DNA of 64,000 nucleotides. Origin: CAYILR01 sp964364175 (GTDB lineage: Bacteria; Bdellovibrionota; UBA1018). The DNA lies in contig CAYILR010000021.1 of NCBI GenBank assembly GCA_964364175.1, positions 1-64,000 on the forward strand. Reading direction: 5' to 3'. A program made the translations under genes and the position numbers. Positions 19,235-27,965 of the stretch are shown here, in pieces; positions within the stretch are counted from its first letter, which is position 1; every line of letters starts with the position of its first letter. Below the pieces are notes generated by a model. That model worked only from the letters and a program-made list of their open reading frames with translations, was not told the origin of the DNA and made no database searches.

Positions 19235-20272
19235 ATGAGAACACTGATGTTTTTATTAGGTTTGTTAGTCTGTGGCATTGTAACAAGCAGAGCCGAAGCT
19301 GCCATGAGTCAGCTCGAGGTGAGACTGCAAGGCAAGGTCCGTGAGTATTTTTCGCAGCTCACTGATCTGGAGCCCTGGCAGAGAAGGCTTTTTTCAGAAG
19401 AAGTTCTTCCTCAGTATCAGCGCTACATCAAAAACTACCAGGAAGGAGCTGGGAAATTGGATGCAGAGGTGGATCTCGAAAAAATTCGACGTTCCATCGC
19501 ATTCTATGGCCCTTCTTTTTTTGGTGTTTTGGATCCTAAAGTATTGAGTTGGGTGGTTGCCAAACCGGGTTGCGACAAATGCACTGGGGCGGCATCTAAC
19601 GTGATGCAGACTTGGAAGCTTCGAACACAGAGGAGGAATCTCGCAGCGCTTTGGATGAAATCGGCTGATATTCAAGTCGACCCTGAAGCGGACGAAGACA
19701 CCCCCGAACAAGCCTGGGAGCAAAGGCTTCTAGACCAAGCTCGTAAAGTCGGGGCACAGGCCGTGATGTTGATTGTCCTCACGCCAAATCCTGATCATGA
19801 TGGAGATCATTTGATGAAGCTGGTGTTTCGTACTACGGCTGAGAAAAAGCCGATTCGAAAAACTGCTAATATCGAACTCATGGGAGCGGATTCGTTTGAA
19901 GATGTTTTTGGAAGAACAGTGTCGGATGTTTTTCAGGACCTGGGAGCTCCGGATGTGAAAACAGCAGTGGCAGCGGCCTCTGACTCTGCAGGGCAGGATG
20001 GTTTTCGCGTTGAAATCACAGGAATCAAGCAATTTGATCAGCTTCAAAAAGCAAAGCGCTACCTTCAAGGCGTCGCTGGACCAGGAGGAATTTGCGTGGA
20101 GAGAAAAATGGCGCGAGGACATGTTCTGTTTGTGATCCAGAGCGTGATTCCCGCAAATCAGTTGGAGCAGAAAATACTGGCAGGAAGCAAAAAATCAGAG
20201 ATGGGCATTCGGATGGATAAAACAAAACTCATGGGTAATTTTGATCCCCATTTGCACCTGGAGGTTTTGTGA
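19235..20272 (+). CDS. Secreted protein of unknown function
   Basis: The 345-residue product has a signal peptide ending near AEA (residue 22). The mature part contains one CxxC pair (PGCDKCTGA), a region AQAVMLIVLTPNPDHDGDHL-like around residues 180-200 and a C-terminal alpha/beta section with the pattern GIKQFDQLQKAKRYLQG, which resembles repeats seen in DUF2066- or FlgT-like envelope proteins. I cannot name the family. It begins 15 bases after dnaE and overlaps the next gene by four bases (GTGA), so the two envelope genes are coupled. Confidence 0.6.
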   Translation: MRTLMFLLGLLVCGIVTSRAEAAMSQLEVRLQGKVREYFSQLTDLEPWQRRLFSEEVLPQYQRYIKNYQEGAGKLDAEVDLEKIRRSIAFYGPSFFGVLDPKVLSWVVAKPGCDKCTGAASNVMQTWKLRTQRRNLAALWMKSADIQVDPEADEDTPEQAWEQRLLDQARKVGAQAVMLIVLTPNPDHDGDHLMKLVFRTTAEKKPIRKTANIELMGADSFEDVFGRTVSDVFQDLGAPDVKTAVAAASDSAGQDGFRVEITGIKQFDQLQKAKRYLQGVAGPGGICVERKMARGHVLFVIQSVIPANQLEQKILAGSKKSEMGIRMDKTKLMGNFDPHLHLEVL

Positions 20273-21231
20273 GGAAGTTGTTTTTGGCATGTGGAGTATT
20301 GGTCTCGGTCTGGACTGTTTCGAGTTGTACGCGCTCGGCAGGCTTCAAAAAGGATCAGGACTATACACAAGAGCAGAGTAATTATTATAATCATGGGGCA
20401 AAAACTCCGGCACAAAGGCTAGAGGCGCTTGGCCAACCCAAGAAGCGAGTTTTTGTGCTGGGTTTTTGGAACGACACGCCTGTGAAGCAAGCGGACTTAG
20501 GCCTATTTGTAGCGGATGAATTGAAGCGAGGCCTGTTCAATAGCCAAAGGCTCATCATTCCTCAGGATCTCAATTCAGAATTCACCACGTCTGATTTCAT
20601 CCAGGGAGATGCGGTCAAAGTTGCTCAATTGATTCGTGAAGGACGCCGCATGGGAGTTGCGGTGATCGTCATCGGAAAAATATCCAAGGTTGTTTTTCGG
20701 CAAAAAGGGGACGATGTCGGTTTGCTTAGACAAAAACAGACTTTGGCAGCAGTGGATGTTGAAGTGAAGGTTTTTGATGTGGGTGCTGGCCGAGAGATGA
20801 TGGCCATCGGGAGATCTGCAGATACGACGAGCAGCAATATGGTGGCGGTGGACTCGAATGCTGCAGAAGCAGTTGAGTTTCGCGCTGAGATGATTCGCTT
20901 GGCTTCTCGGAATGCAGTGCAGTTGCTGATTCCAGATGTGATTCGAGCTGTGGAGAAAATGTCTTGGCAGGGTCGGATTGCCAAAGTGCAAGGCACCAAG
21001 GTTTTCGTGAACGCAGGCCGCGCATCAGGCCTGGTGAGCGGGGATATCCTGAGAGTGATTACGCAGGGGGACGACATTTATGATCCCATCAGCGGCGCCT
21101 ATCTAGGCAGAGCGCAGGGACAGCTCAAAGGAACGCTCGAGGTGGTCGATTTCATTGGTCCCGATGGGGCTGCAACAGATATTCACACGGGCAGTAATTT
21201 TCAGGAAGGCGACCTTGTGCAGCTTTATTAG
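20269..21231 (+). CDS. Lipoprotein with CsgG/FlgT-like domains
   Basis: It starts with GTG at 20269 behind GGAGG. The 320-residue product has a lipobox VSSCTRS with the acylated Cys near residue 20. The region from 58 to 200 (RVFVLGFWNDTPVKQADLG, then MGVAVIVIGKISKVV) looks like the nucleotide-free ABD-type fold of CsgG/TolB-N, and the end (GRIAKVQGTKVFVNAG, GLVSGDILRV) resembles the FlgT C-terminal domain. It is probably an outer-membrane-anchored assembly lipoprotein that works with the gene before it. Confidence 0.6.
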   Translation: MRKLFLACGVLVSVWTVSSCTRSAGFKKDQDYTQEQSNYYNHGAKTPAQRLEALGQPKKRVFVLGFWNDTPVKQADLGLFVADELKRGLFNSQRLIIPQDLNSEFTTSDFIQGDAVKVAQLIREGRRMGVAVIVIGKISKVVFRQKGDDVGLLRQKQTLAAVDVEVKVFDVGAGREMMAIGRSADTTSSNMVAVDSNAAEAVEFRAEMIRLASRNAVQLLIPDVIRAVEKMSWQGRIAKVQGTKVFVNAGRASGLVSGDILRVITQGDDIYDPISGAYLGRAQGQLKGTLEVVDFIGPDGAATDIHTGSNFQEGDLVQLY

Positions 21232-21250
21232 CTGCTGAGCAACGCGGTCA

Positions 21251-21976
21251 ATGAGACTTGAAGTATTTCGTCACCGGCCTGGCAAAAAATCTTGGAGCTA
21301 CCGAGATTTGGATCGCCACCAACGCAAAATCGCTGAATATGTCAGGCAAGGCGCTGAGGGTGTGTTGATTCTTTCTGAACTCAAGCCTGTGATCACGCTC
21401 GGACGCCGAGCACAGAAAAATCCTCGTGAAGGCGGGCTTGTTTTATCTGAGTACGAGTATCAATCCCTGGGAATCGATCTGGTTGAGGCCGATCGGGGGG
21501 GACTGGCGACTTGGCATGGCCCTGGCCAATGGGTTTTATTTCCAGTGGAAAGCTTGGAAAAGCTCACCGGGGATTCGCGTGGAGTGAAGGATGCAGTTTG
21601 CCTGCTCTTGGGTGCTGCTCAAGACACAATCCGTGCTTTGGGTGTCGAGTCCGAGATTCGAGAAGGTTCGCAAATGGGCGTTTGGGGAAAAAAAGGGAAG
21701 CTGGCTTCTGTAGGAGTTCATGTTGAGCAAGGGGTTTTATTACATGGAGTTGCTTTAAATGTCTTTGCCACCGACGTCAGTTTTCAGGGATTGCGTCCTT
21801 GTGGTCTGGATGAGCCTGTCAGTTATTTGGATTGGGAGTGGGAATCCCCCATGCCCCCAGGCGTGCGTGAGTCAGTCTTCATTTCAGTGGGGCAGGCGTT
21901 CGCACGGGCCCTGGCGCGCAAGCTGGAAGGGGTCATTGAGGTTTCCAAGCTTGACGCCCATGGTATTTGGAGTTAG
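21251..21976 (+). CDS. lipB: Octanoyl-[acyl-carrier-protein]:protein transferase LipB
   Basis: LipB moves octanoate from ACP to lipoyl domains, the first step of lipoate synthesis. The 241-residue protein has the family motif DRGGLATWHGPGQWVLFP (about residues 81-97), the catalytic Lys in KKGKLASVGV (Lys150) and the catalytic Cys in LRPCG (Cys184), with GVALNV between them. Length is typical. lipA is not in the window. The start at 21251 has no clear Shine-Dalgarno sequence. A tRNA-Val follows 23 bases downstream. Confidence 0.92.
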   Translation: MRLEVFRHRPGKKSWSYRDLDRHQRKIAEYVRQGAEGVLILSELKPVITLGRRAQKNPREGGLVLSEYEYQSLGIDLVEADRGGLATWHGPGQWVLFPVESLEKLTGDSRGVKDAVCLLLGAAQDTIRALGVESEIREGSQMGVWGKKGKLASVGVHVEQGVLLHGVALNVFATDVSFQGLRPCGLDEPVSYLDWEWESPMPPGVRESVFISVGQAFARALARKLEGVIEVSKLDAHGIWS

Positions 21977-21999
21977 TTCTGGAGGCCAAATTCTGATGT

Positions 22000-22074
22000 T
22001 GGCGCGTAGCTCAGTGGCAGAGCACCACCTTGACACGGTGGGGGTCGTTGGTTCAACCCCAATCGCGCCAACCA
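22000..22074 (+). tRNA. tRNA-Val (anticodon GAC), 75 bases with encoded CCA
   Basis: The acceptor arm TGGCGCG pairs with CGCGCCA; the D arm reads GTAGCTCAGTGGCAGAGC; the anticodon stem CCACC/GGTGG encloses TTGACAC with anticodon GAC; the T arm GTTGGTTCAACCCCAAT is complete; discriminator A and CCA follow. A short T run follows the gene. Confidence 0.95.
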
Positions 22075-22084
22075 TTTTTACACA

Positions 22085-22113
22085 TTGAAAATTTATTAAA
22101 TAAAAGGTATAAC
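22085..22113 (+). promoter_or_regulatory. Sigma-70-like promoter for the gene at 22154
   Basis: TTGAAA at 22085-22090 and TATAAC at 22108-22113 are separated by 17 bases, close to the vegetative consensus. They lie just behind tRNA-Val and 40 bases before the ATG at 22154, which has its own GGAG. Confidence 0.55.
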
Positions 22114-22153
22114 GCGTTCAACTGAGTTTCGACTGAAACGTTTTGGAGAACGT

Positions 22154-23224
22154 ATGTATTGGAAAATATTTAATTTATTTGTTTTTTTGGGGATGGGTGC
22201 CTCTTTTGAGGCCCTTGCTGTTAACCATCCAGATCCAAGCGCCAAAGAGGCTGAAGCGCTGATGCGGCTTTTGGCGGGGAACCAGCGCCTGGTTGTTTTT
22301 GTGATGGATGGGGTTCGATCTCGGGAGGTTTTTGATGGGAGCGATACTTCCATCAGTCTTCTTCCGAAAAAATATCCTACCGAAATTCTTCCCAAAACGT
22401 GGGCAAAGGCTGCAAACCCGAACTTACTTGCGACCAATTTGATATTGGGGGGGCGAGGGGAGTGCAAAACGGGGAATGATTTTCAGTTTTCGCTGCCAGC
22501 CTATTCAGAGATCTTCAGCGCCAAGCCTCAGTCTGCACCGCGGTACTCGTTTGTGAACTCCAACGACTGGAATGGAAAATTGCACTTTGAAACGATCCCG
22601 GATCGACTTTTTAAACTGGGCATGGATCCAGCAAGCATCGCACTGATTGGGAGCTGGGAAAATTTGCCCCGTGTGTTTAGTAAATACAAAATGGGCGATA
22701 CTCTGCTGACTCCTTTTTACATGGATGCAGGCTGGAATGTGCTGGGACTCGGGAAGAGAATCACTCGACTCGATGATTCGGGCACTTTCGAAGGCGTGAA
22801 AGAATATCTGAAGGGCCACGATCCCCGTGTCATGTTCGTGGTTTACAATGACCCAGATCAAAATGGGCATCACGGATCTTACGAAGCCTATGTTTCTGCC
22901 ATTCAGCGCGCAGATGATTATACTCAGAGAATTAAAGATATCCTCAATGGGGAAGTCACTCATCCGGACGACCAGGAATTTGCTTCGGGCTCATATCGAA
23001 AGTCAGGCTACAAAGGGAACACGACTTATATTCTAATGACCGATCATGGTCGGGGGTTGACGCCCGTTGGCTGGAGATCTCACGACCCGGTTCACCCGGG
23101 AAGCGAGTTGATTTGGGCTCACATTGAATCATCTCCTGAAATTATCGCAACCTACCGAGTGATGCTGAATACCTGCAATCACATGAACATCATGACGATA
23201 GCGGCCGGGTTGTTGGGGATATAA
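22154..23224 (+). CDS. Secreted alkaline-phosphatase-superfamily hydrolase
   Basis: The 356-residue product has a signal peptide ending near ALA (residue 22). The metal-binding Asp is seen in LVVFVMDGVR; a Ser/Thr-rich loop SLPAYSEIFS sits where the nucleophile is expected; distal metal ligands appear in YNDPDQNGHHGSYEAY and in LMTDHGRG, with a further His in RSHDPVHPG. This fits a type I phosphodiesterase or sulfatase-like enzyme in the periplasm. The substrate is unknown. The next gene begins 5 bases after the stop, so the two form a small operon between two tRNA genes. Confidence 0.7.
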   Translation: MYWKIFNLFVFLGMGASFEALAVNHPDPSAKEAEALMRLLAGNQRLVVFVMDGVRSREVFDGSDTSISLLPKKYPTEILPKTWAKAANPNLLATNLILGGRGECKTGNDFQFSLPAYSEIFSAKPQSAPRYSFVNSNDWNGKLHFETIPDRLFKLGMDPASIALIGSWENLPRVFSKYKMGDTLLTPFYMDAGWNVLGLGKRITRLDDSGTFEGVKEYLKGHDPRVMFVVYNDPDQNGHHGSYEAYVSAIQRADDYTQRIKDILNGEVTHPDDQEFASGSYRKSGYKGNTTYILMTDHGRGLTPVGWRSHDPVHPGSELIWAHIESSPEIIATYRVMLNTCNHMNIMTIAAGLLGI

Positions 23225-23229
23225 ATTCA

Positions 23230-24084
23230 ATGATCATTCAGTTCCTCTTCATCAGTCTCATGACGATTGCCAGCGTGCAGGCTTCGGATTCCTACATTAG
23301 AAATGTGAGGCCCTTGTCTCAGAGTTTTTTTGAGGCCGAAGATGGATATCCTGCTGATGTGGGATGCGGCGTGGTCGCGCTGACTGAATTGATGAGCTAC
23401 TGGCACACCGAAAGGGGCGAGGACTTCGATTTGGCTGGTTTTCGTTTTTCGGAACTCTACTCCGAACCAGACGCTCGCCTGAATCGCTTGATGCAGGTTG
23501 TGTACAGATATACTCAATCCAATACCGTGCCAGGATTGCGAGCTGCCTATATTGCTGCACGAAAGTACTGCGCAGATCCGAACCGCCCGGGCTGTCAAAG
23601 TGGGGTACTGAAGGAAGTCCTTTCCGAAGGCACAGGGAGCGTTTTGACGCCGGATGCGCTTTTGGAATCCATGAAAAAAATGTCAGGAGAATCGAGTCAT
23701 CTCAATGTGCGCAGCCTGCCTTTCACGGAAGAAGGATCGTGGGCAAGTCATGCTCAAAAAATTCAGCAAGTACTGAGTGAACAACAACCTGTGATTCTTT
23801 TTTTAAGAGGGTTGCCGCCTTGTCTCAGTAAGGATGAATCTTGGGATCTTTTGTCTTGGCATTATTTGGTTTTGGTGGGGTTTGATGAAAAGCAAAATAC
23901 CTTTGAGGCGATTTCGGGTTGGAAGGCGCTCTCCAAAAATCGTTCGACAGGCGCAGAGGTCCATCACCGTGTCAGCGCAACTGCGGGTTCGGCGGGCTAT
24001 CCTGCTTATGTGAAATGCTCTGTGGACGAATTGACCTTTTCTTTGCCTGATGCGCTTTGGTTTGAGCTTGAAAAATCCCGCTGA
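23230..24084 (+). CDS. Secreted C39-like papain-fold cysteine peptidase
   Basis: The 284-residue product has a signal peptide ending near VQA (about residue 16). The catalytic Cys is in YPADVGCGVVALTELMSYW, and the catalytic His in WHYLVLVGFDE with a following Gly-Trp region, as in the peptidase C39-like family 2. Two further cysteines (KYCADPNRPGC) could form a disulfide. It follows the phosphatase-like gene at once and is probably coexpressed. The target may be a peptide or wall-linked substrate outside the cytoplasm; that is inference. Confidence 0.6.
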   Translation: MIIQFLFISLMTIASVQASDSYIRNVRPLSQSFFEAEDGYPADVGCGVVALTELMSYWHTERGEDFDLAGFRFSELYSEPDARLNRLMQVVYRYTQSNTVPGLRAAYIAARKYCADPNRPGCQSGVLKEVLSEGTGSVLTPDALLESMKKMSGESSHLNVRSLPFTEEGSWASHAQKIQQVLSEQQPVILFLRGLPPCLSKDESWDLLSWHYLVLVGFDEKQNTFEAISGWKALSKNRSTGAEVHHRVSATAGSAGYPAYVKCSVDELTFSLPDALWFELEKSR

Positions 24085-24108
24085 ACGGTCTAATTTGCGA
24101 TGCTCAGT

Positions 24109-24185
24109 GGCTGGGTAGCTCAGATGGTTAGAGCGCCGCATTCATAACGCGGAGGTCGGCAGTTCGATCCTGCCCTCAGCTACCA
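24109..24185 (+). tRNA. tRNA with anticodon CAU (elongator Met, or Ile2)
   Basis: A 77-base cloverleaf with encoded CCA: acceptor GGCTGGG/CTCAGCT, D arm GTAGCTCAGATGGTTAGAGC, anticodon loop TTCATAA and T arm GGCAGTTCGATCCTGCC. The initiator features (C1-A72 mismatch and three GC pairs closing the anticodon stem) are absent. CAU anticodons also occur in the Ile2 isoacceptor whose C34 is modified by TilS, and tilS starts 24 bases downstream, so Ile2 cannot be excluded; general resemblance favours elongator Met. Confidence 0.9.
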
Positions 24186-24208
24186 AATTTATTGTTCTAA
24201 ATAAACAG

Positions 24209-25129
24209 ATGTACTATCCAAAACCCAAACACATCGGCGGAACCCTGATTCGCTCCGTAGTGAGTCTTCTGCGGAAGCAGGGAGTGGAGCTCCCTCTGAA
24301 AAATCCTGTTTGGATCGCTGTCTCGGGCGGTTCGGACTCAGTTGCGTTGGCTCATCTTCTGGTTCATTACGGCCGCAGAGTGGTTGCGAGAGAACAGATT
24401 CAAATTTTACACATTCATCATGGATGGAGACCTCGAGCCGCGGATCTGGATCAAAAGAGGGTGGAGTCGCTTGCGAAAAAATGGAAAATCCCCTGCCATA
24501 CAGTTCATCTGGATCCCGGACACCTCAAAAAAGGGGAGTCATGGGAGGATGCAGCACGCAAAGAGCGCGGAAAAGTATTTAGTGAAATCAACCGTAAGAA
24601 CGAGAGAGTTTTGACTGCGCACCATGCCGATGATCTGGCTGAAACGGTCATTTGGAGGTTGGCAACGGGATGCTTCAATAGTCATGCAGGGGGAATTCTC
24701 GTCAACGATGAGTCGACTGGGCAAATTCGGCCACTTTTGAATATTCGCAAGCCGTTACTTCAAGCGTACCTTCGCGAGGAAAAAACCCGATGGCGTGAAG
24801 ATCGGACCAATCAAGATCCACGATTTTTGAGAGCCCGAATGAGGAAGGAACTCATGCCAGCGATCGAGGCTATTTTCCCTAACGCCATAGAACACTTGGT
24901 GAATCTTGCTTTGGCTAAACAAGGCGAAAAAGACGATCAGGCGCCTGAAATCCCCGCAAAGCTATTGCCCGCCTTGCTGCAAACACGTCTGAAACGTCAA
25001 CATTACGAGTGGCTTCTTCGAGAGCGCGCATATGGCAACCAGATGGACCTACCTGGAAACTGGGTGCTCAAATGCGAGCATTCAAATTTGAAAAAAACCA
25101 AACGTTGGGTGTTAGAACGTAGTCTTTGA
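24209..25129 (+). CDS. tilS: tRNA(Ile)-lysidine synthase TilS
   Basis: TilS attaches lysine to C34 of the tRNA-Ile with CAU anticodon, changing both its decoding and its charging. The 306-residue protein has the PP-loop VSGGSDSVALAHLL, the downstream HIHHGWRPRA, and the TAHHADDLAETVIWRL region that binds ATP and tRNA. The C-terminal part after residue 215 is short compared with the longer Escherichia coli enzyme, as in many other bacteria. It sits directly behind a CAU tRNA gene and before ftsH, an order common in many bacteria. Confidence 0.92.
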   Translation: MYYPKPKHIGGTLIRSVVSLLRKQGVELPLKNPVWIAVSGGSDSVALAHLLVHYGRRVVAREQIQILHIHHGWRPRAADLDQKRVESLAKKWKIPCHTVHLDPGHLKKGESWEDAARKERGKVFSEINRKNERVLTAHHADDLAETVIWRLATGCFNSHAGGILVNDESTGQIRPLLNIRKPLLQAYLREEKTRWREDRTNQDPRFLRARMRKELMPAIEAIFPNAIEHLVNLALAKQGEKDDQAPEIPAKLLPALLQTRLKRQHYEWLLRERAYGNQMDLPGNWVLKCEHSNLKKTKRWVLERSL

Positions 25130-25182
25130 CCTGACCCCAGCAAATGTGCCATCATTTCATATAGGAAAGGTGCTTTTTCTCC

Positions 25183-27123
25183 ATGAAATCATCCCACAAA
25201 ACGATCGCTCTTTGGTTGGTCGGAATTTTATTGGTCGCGAGTATTTTCAAGGCCGTTGATCCAGCCAATCGGCATCGCAAAGAAATTAAATTTAGCGAGT
25301 TTGTTCAATTAGTCAAAGAGGGCAAGGTCGCTGAAGTCACTTACAAGTCGGACAATATTATTTCGGGGGTTCTCAAGGATCCTGGGACCGGCGCAAAGCA
25401 GGTTTTTGAGACTGTGGGTGATACGGAAAATGCCAAGATTTTTGAAATCCTGGAGAAGAATAACATCATCCCCAACTATGATCGTTCTGAGCGCGTACCA
25501 TTTTGGCAGCAGCTCTTGGTCTCGTGGGCGCCGATGTTGCTCCTTCTTTTCTTTTTCTTCTTCTTCATGCGGCAGATTCAAGTGGGTGGCGGCAAAGCCA
25601 TGTCCTTTGGCAAGAGCAAGGCTCGTCTGCTGACTGAGAATACGAACAAAGTTACCTTCAAAGACGTTGCAGGTGCGGACGAAGCAAAGCAGGAACTTGA
25701 GGAGATTATCGAGTTCTTGAAAGATCCAAAAAAATTCACAAAATTAGGCGGACGAATCCCAAAAGGCGTTCTGCTGATGGGTCCTCCGGGCACTGGAAAA
25801 ACACTACTCGCGAAAGCCATTGCAGGCGAGGCGGGGGCCCCGTTCTTTTCGATTTCTGGATCTGATTTCGTGGAAATGTTCGTTGGGGTCGGTGCTTCAC
25901 GTGTTCGAGATCTATTTGAACAAGGTAAAAAACACGCTCCTTGTATTATTTTCATTGATGAGATCGATGCGGTGGGGAGACACCGTGGAGCAGGTCTGGG
26001 TGGAGGACACGACGAGCGTGAGCAAACTCTCAACCAACTGCTGGTCGAGATGGATGGATTTGAAGCGAATGTCGGCGTGATTTTGATTGCTGCCACCAAC
26101 CGCCCCGATGTTCTGGATCCCGCATTGCTGAGACCCGGTCGTTTTGATCGACGCGTGGTGGTTTCTGTTCCTGACGTCAGAGGTCGCGAGGAGATCCTCA
26201 AGGTTCACACCCGCAAAGTTCCGATGGCGACAGATATCAATTTGAATACTATTGCGCGAGGAACTCCCGGATTTTCGGGTGCTGATCTTGAGAATTTGGT
26301 GAATGAAGCCGCCCTGTTGGCTGCTCGCATGGACAAAAAAGTCATCGACATGTCGGATTTCGAATACGCCAAGGACAAAGTCCTGATGGGTGTTGAACGC
26401 AAAAGTCTCGTGCTCAGTGAAGTCGAGAGACGTACGACGGCGTATCATGAAGCAGGACATACTCTGGTGGGCAAGCTGATTCCTGGGATTGATCCGATTC
26501 ACAAGGTTACAATTATTCCTCGCGGAATGGCTCTGGGCGTGACCCAGACTTTGCCTAAAGAGGACCGCATGAGCCTCTCCAAAGAGAAAGCTGAGAATAA
26601 TATCTCCTTCCTCATGGGGGGGAGAATCGCTGAGGAGCTGATTCTCAAGCAGCAAACCACGGGCGCGTCGAATGACATCGAGCGGGCTACCGATATTGCA
26701 CGTCGAATGGTTTGCGAATGGGGGATGAGCACGGCTCTGGGTCCATTGTCTTTTGGGCAAAAAGAGGACCCGATTTTCTTGGGCCGGGAGATCTCTCAGC
26801 AACGATCGTATTCTGAACAAACCGCACAGATCATTGACCGCGAGATTCGCGATATCGTGGAACGAAACTACAAGCGAGCCAACGACCTTTTGTCGGATAA
26901 GTTGCAAATACTGCACGACCTCGCAAATGCGCTTTTGGAGTTTGAGACTTTGGATGCAGCGGAGGTCGAGCAGATTGTTTGTGGCGAAAAAATAGTCAGA
27001 AAACCCAAGCCTTCGACGGATGGCCAGACCGGTGGAACAGCACCTGCTGCGTCGACTCCGACGCGTTCGGATCCGTCGACTGACAGCGGAGTGGGGGCTT
27101 CGCCTGCACCGATGCCTGCATAG
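25183..27123 (+). CDS. ftsH: ATP-dependent zinc metalloprotease FtsH
   Basis: The membrane-anchored AAA+ protease degrades misfolded and regulatory proteins. The 646-residue product has two transmembrane segments (about residues 8-24 and 110-130), the Walker A motif [17 protein letters not shown] near residue 200, Walker [12 protein letters not shown], the second region of homology [18 protein letters not shown], and the zinc site HEAGH near residue 425 with the third ligand downstream. A Ser/Thr/Pro-rich tail ends the protein. It is followed after 8 bases by cdaA. Confidence 0.96.
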   Translation: MKSSHKTIALWLVGILLVASIFKAVDPANRHRKEIKFSEFVQLVKEGKVAEVTYKSDNIISGVLKDPGTGAKQVFETVGDTENAKIFEILEKNNIIPNYDRSERVPFWQQLLVSWAPMLLLLFFFFFFMRQIQVGGGKAMSFGKSKARLLTENTNKVTFKDVAGADEAKQELEEIIEFLKDPKKFTKLGGRIPKGVLLMGPPGTGKTLLAKAIAGEAGAPFFSISGSDFVEMFVGVGASRVRDLFEQGKKHAPCIIFIDEIDAVGRHRGAGLGGGHDEREQTLNQLLVEMDGFEANVGVILIAATNRPDVLDPALLRPGRFDRRVVVSVPDVRGREEILKVHTRKVPMATDINLNTIARGTPGFSGADLENLVNEAALLAARMDKKVIDMSDFEYAKDKVLMGVERKSLVLSEVERRTTAYHEAGHTLVGKLIPGIDPIHKVTIIPRGMALGVTQTLPKEDRMSLSKEKAENNISFLMGGRIAEELILKQQTTGASNDIERATDIARRMVCEWGMSTALGPLSFGQKEDPIFLGREISQQRSYSEQTAQIIDREIRDIVERNYKRANDLLSDKLQILHDLANALLEFETLDAAEVEQIVCGEKIVRKPKPSTDGQTGGTAPAASTPTRSDPSTDSGVGASPAPMPA

Positions 27124-27131
27124 AAAGTAGA

Positions 27132-27965
27132 ATGATTGAGTTACTGAAGGGGTTACACGCAAGCTTTCGGTGGATTGACCTAGTCGATATCGCTATCGTC
27201 GCTTTCATCGTATATCGTGCGCTGCTCCTGATCAAAGGCACCCGGGCCATGCAGATGCTGACCGGCCTGGGAATTTTGGGAATTGGTTTTTTTCTCTCAT
27301 CTGCTGCCGAACTATTCACTACACATTGGGTTCTTTCTTACTTTTTTGACTACCTGATTTTGGTTGTCATCGTTGTTTTCCAGGATGACCTGAGACGGGC
27401 CCTCACTCACGTCGGCAAGAACCCATTCTTCGCTTCTGCGTCCGAGGAGGAAGAACGCGAAATGGTCGACGAAATCTCCCGCGCAGCCACCCGATTGGCC
27501 AAAGAACGAGTGGGTGCGCTGATTGTGATCGAGCGCGAAACCGGCCTCAAAAATTTCATTGATACTGGATCGCGGATCGATGCCCGGGTCAAATCCGAGC
27601 TGATTTATTCCATATTCATTACTGATTCACCCATGCACGACGGGGCTGTGATCGTCACGGATGGAAAATTAGCGGCAGCCGGATGCTTCTTGCCTCTTTC
27701 GAAAGATCCCAACATTGATAAAAAATACGGGACTCGCCACCGTGCTGCCTTGGGGCTTACCGAGGATACCGATGCCATTGTAGTCCTGGTGTCGGAGGAA
27801 GCTGGAGAAGCGCATTTGGTGAAGAACGGGAAACTGACCACCAACCTCACTGAACTCGAGCTTAGGCAAAGCCTGGTAGCTCTCTTGGACTTGTCGAGAG
27901 GACCCACCAAGCTGCCCCGTCGTATGAGGAGCTGGTTCCAGGCTGTCAAAGGACATAAATCATGA
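27132..27965 (+). CDS. cdaA: Membrane-bound diadenylate cyclase CdaA (c-di-AMP synthase)
   Basis: The enzyme makes cyclic di-AMP from two ATP. The 277-residue protein has three N-terminal transmembrane helices (residues 15-35, 40-62, 65-85), a short linker and the DAC domain with the DGA motif (MHDGAVIVTDGKLAAAGC) and the RHR motif (YGTRHRAALGLTEDTDA). The following gene encodes the YbbR-type regulator, with a four-base overlap, and glmM comes next, as in the conserved cdaA-cdaR-glmM set known from Firmicutes and some other phyla. Confidence 0.93.
   Translation: MIELLKGLHASFRWIDLVDIAIVAFIVYRALLLIKGTRAMQMLTGLGILGIGFFLSSAAELFTTHWVLSYFFDYLILVVIVVFQDDLRRALTHVGKNPFFASASEEEEREMVDEISRAATRLAKERVGALIVIERETGLKNFIDTGSRIDARVKSELIYSIFITDSPMHDGAVIVTDGKLAAAGCFLPLSKDPNIDKKYGTRHRAALGLTEDTDAIVVLVSEEAGEAHLVKNGKLTTNLTELELRQSLVALLDLSRGPTKLPRRMRSWFQAVKGHKS

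Noticed and set aside
25912..27162. 416-codon ORF antisense to ftsH
   Set aside because: It lies wholly across a well-conserved FtsH gene, has no domain-like pattern or signal, and mirrors the codon use of the real gene.
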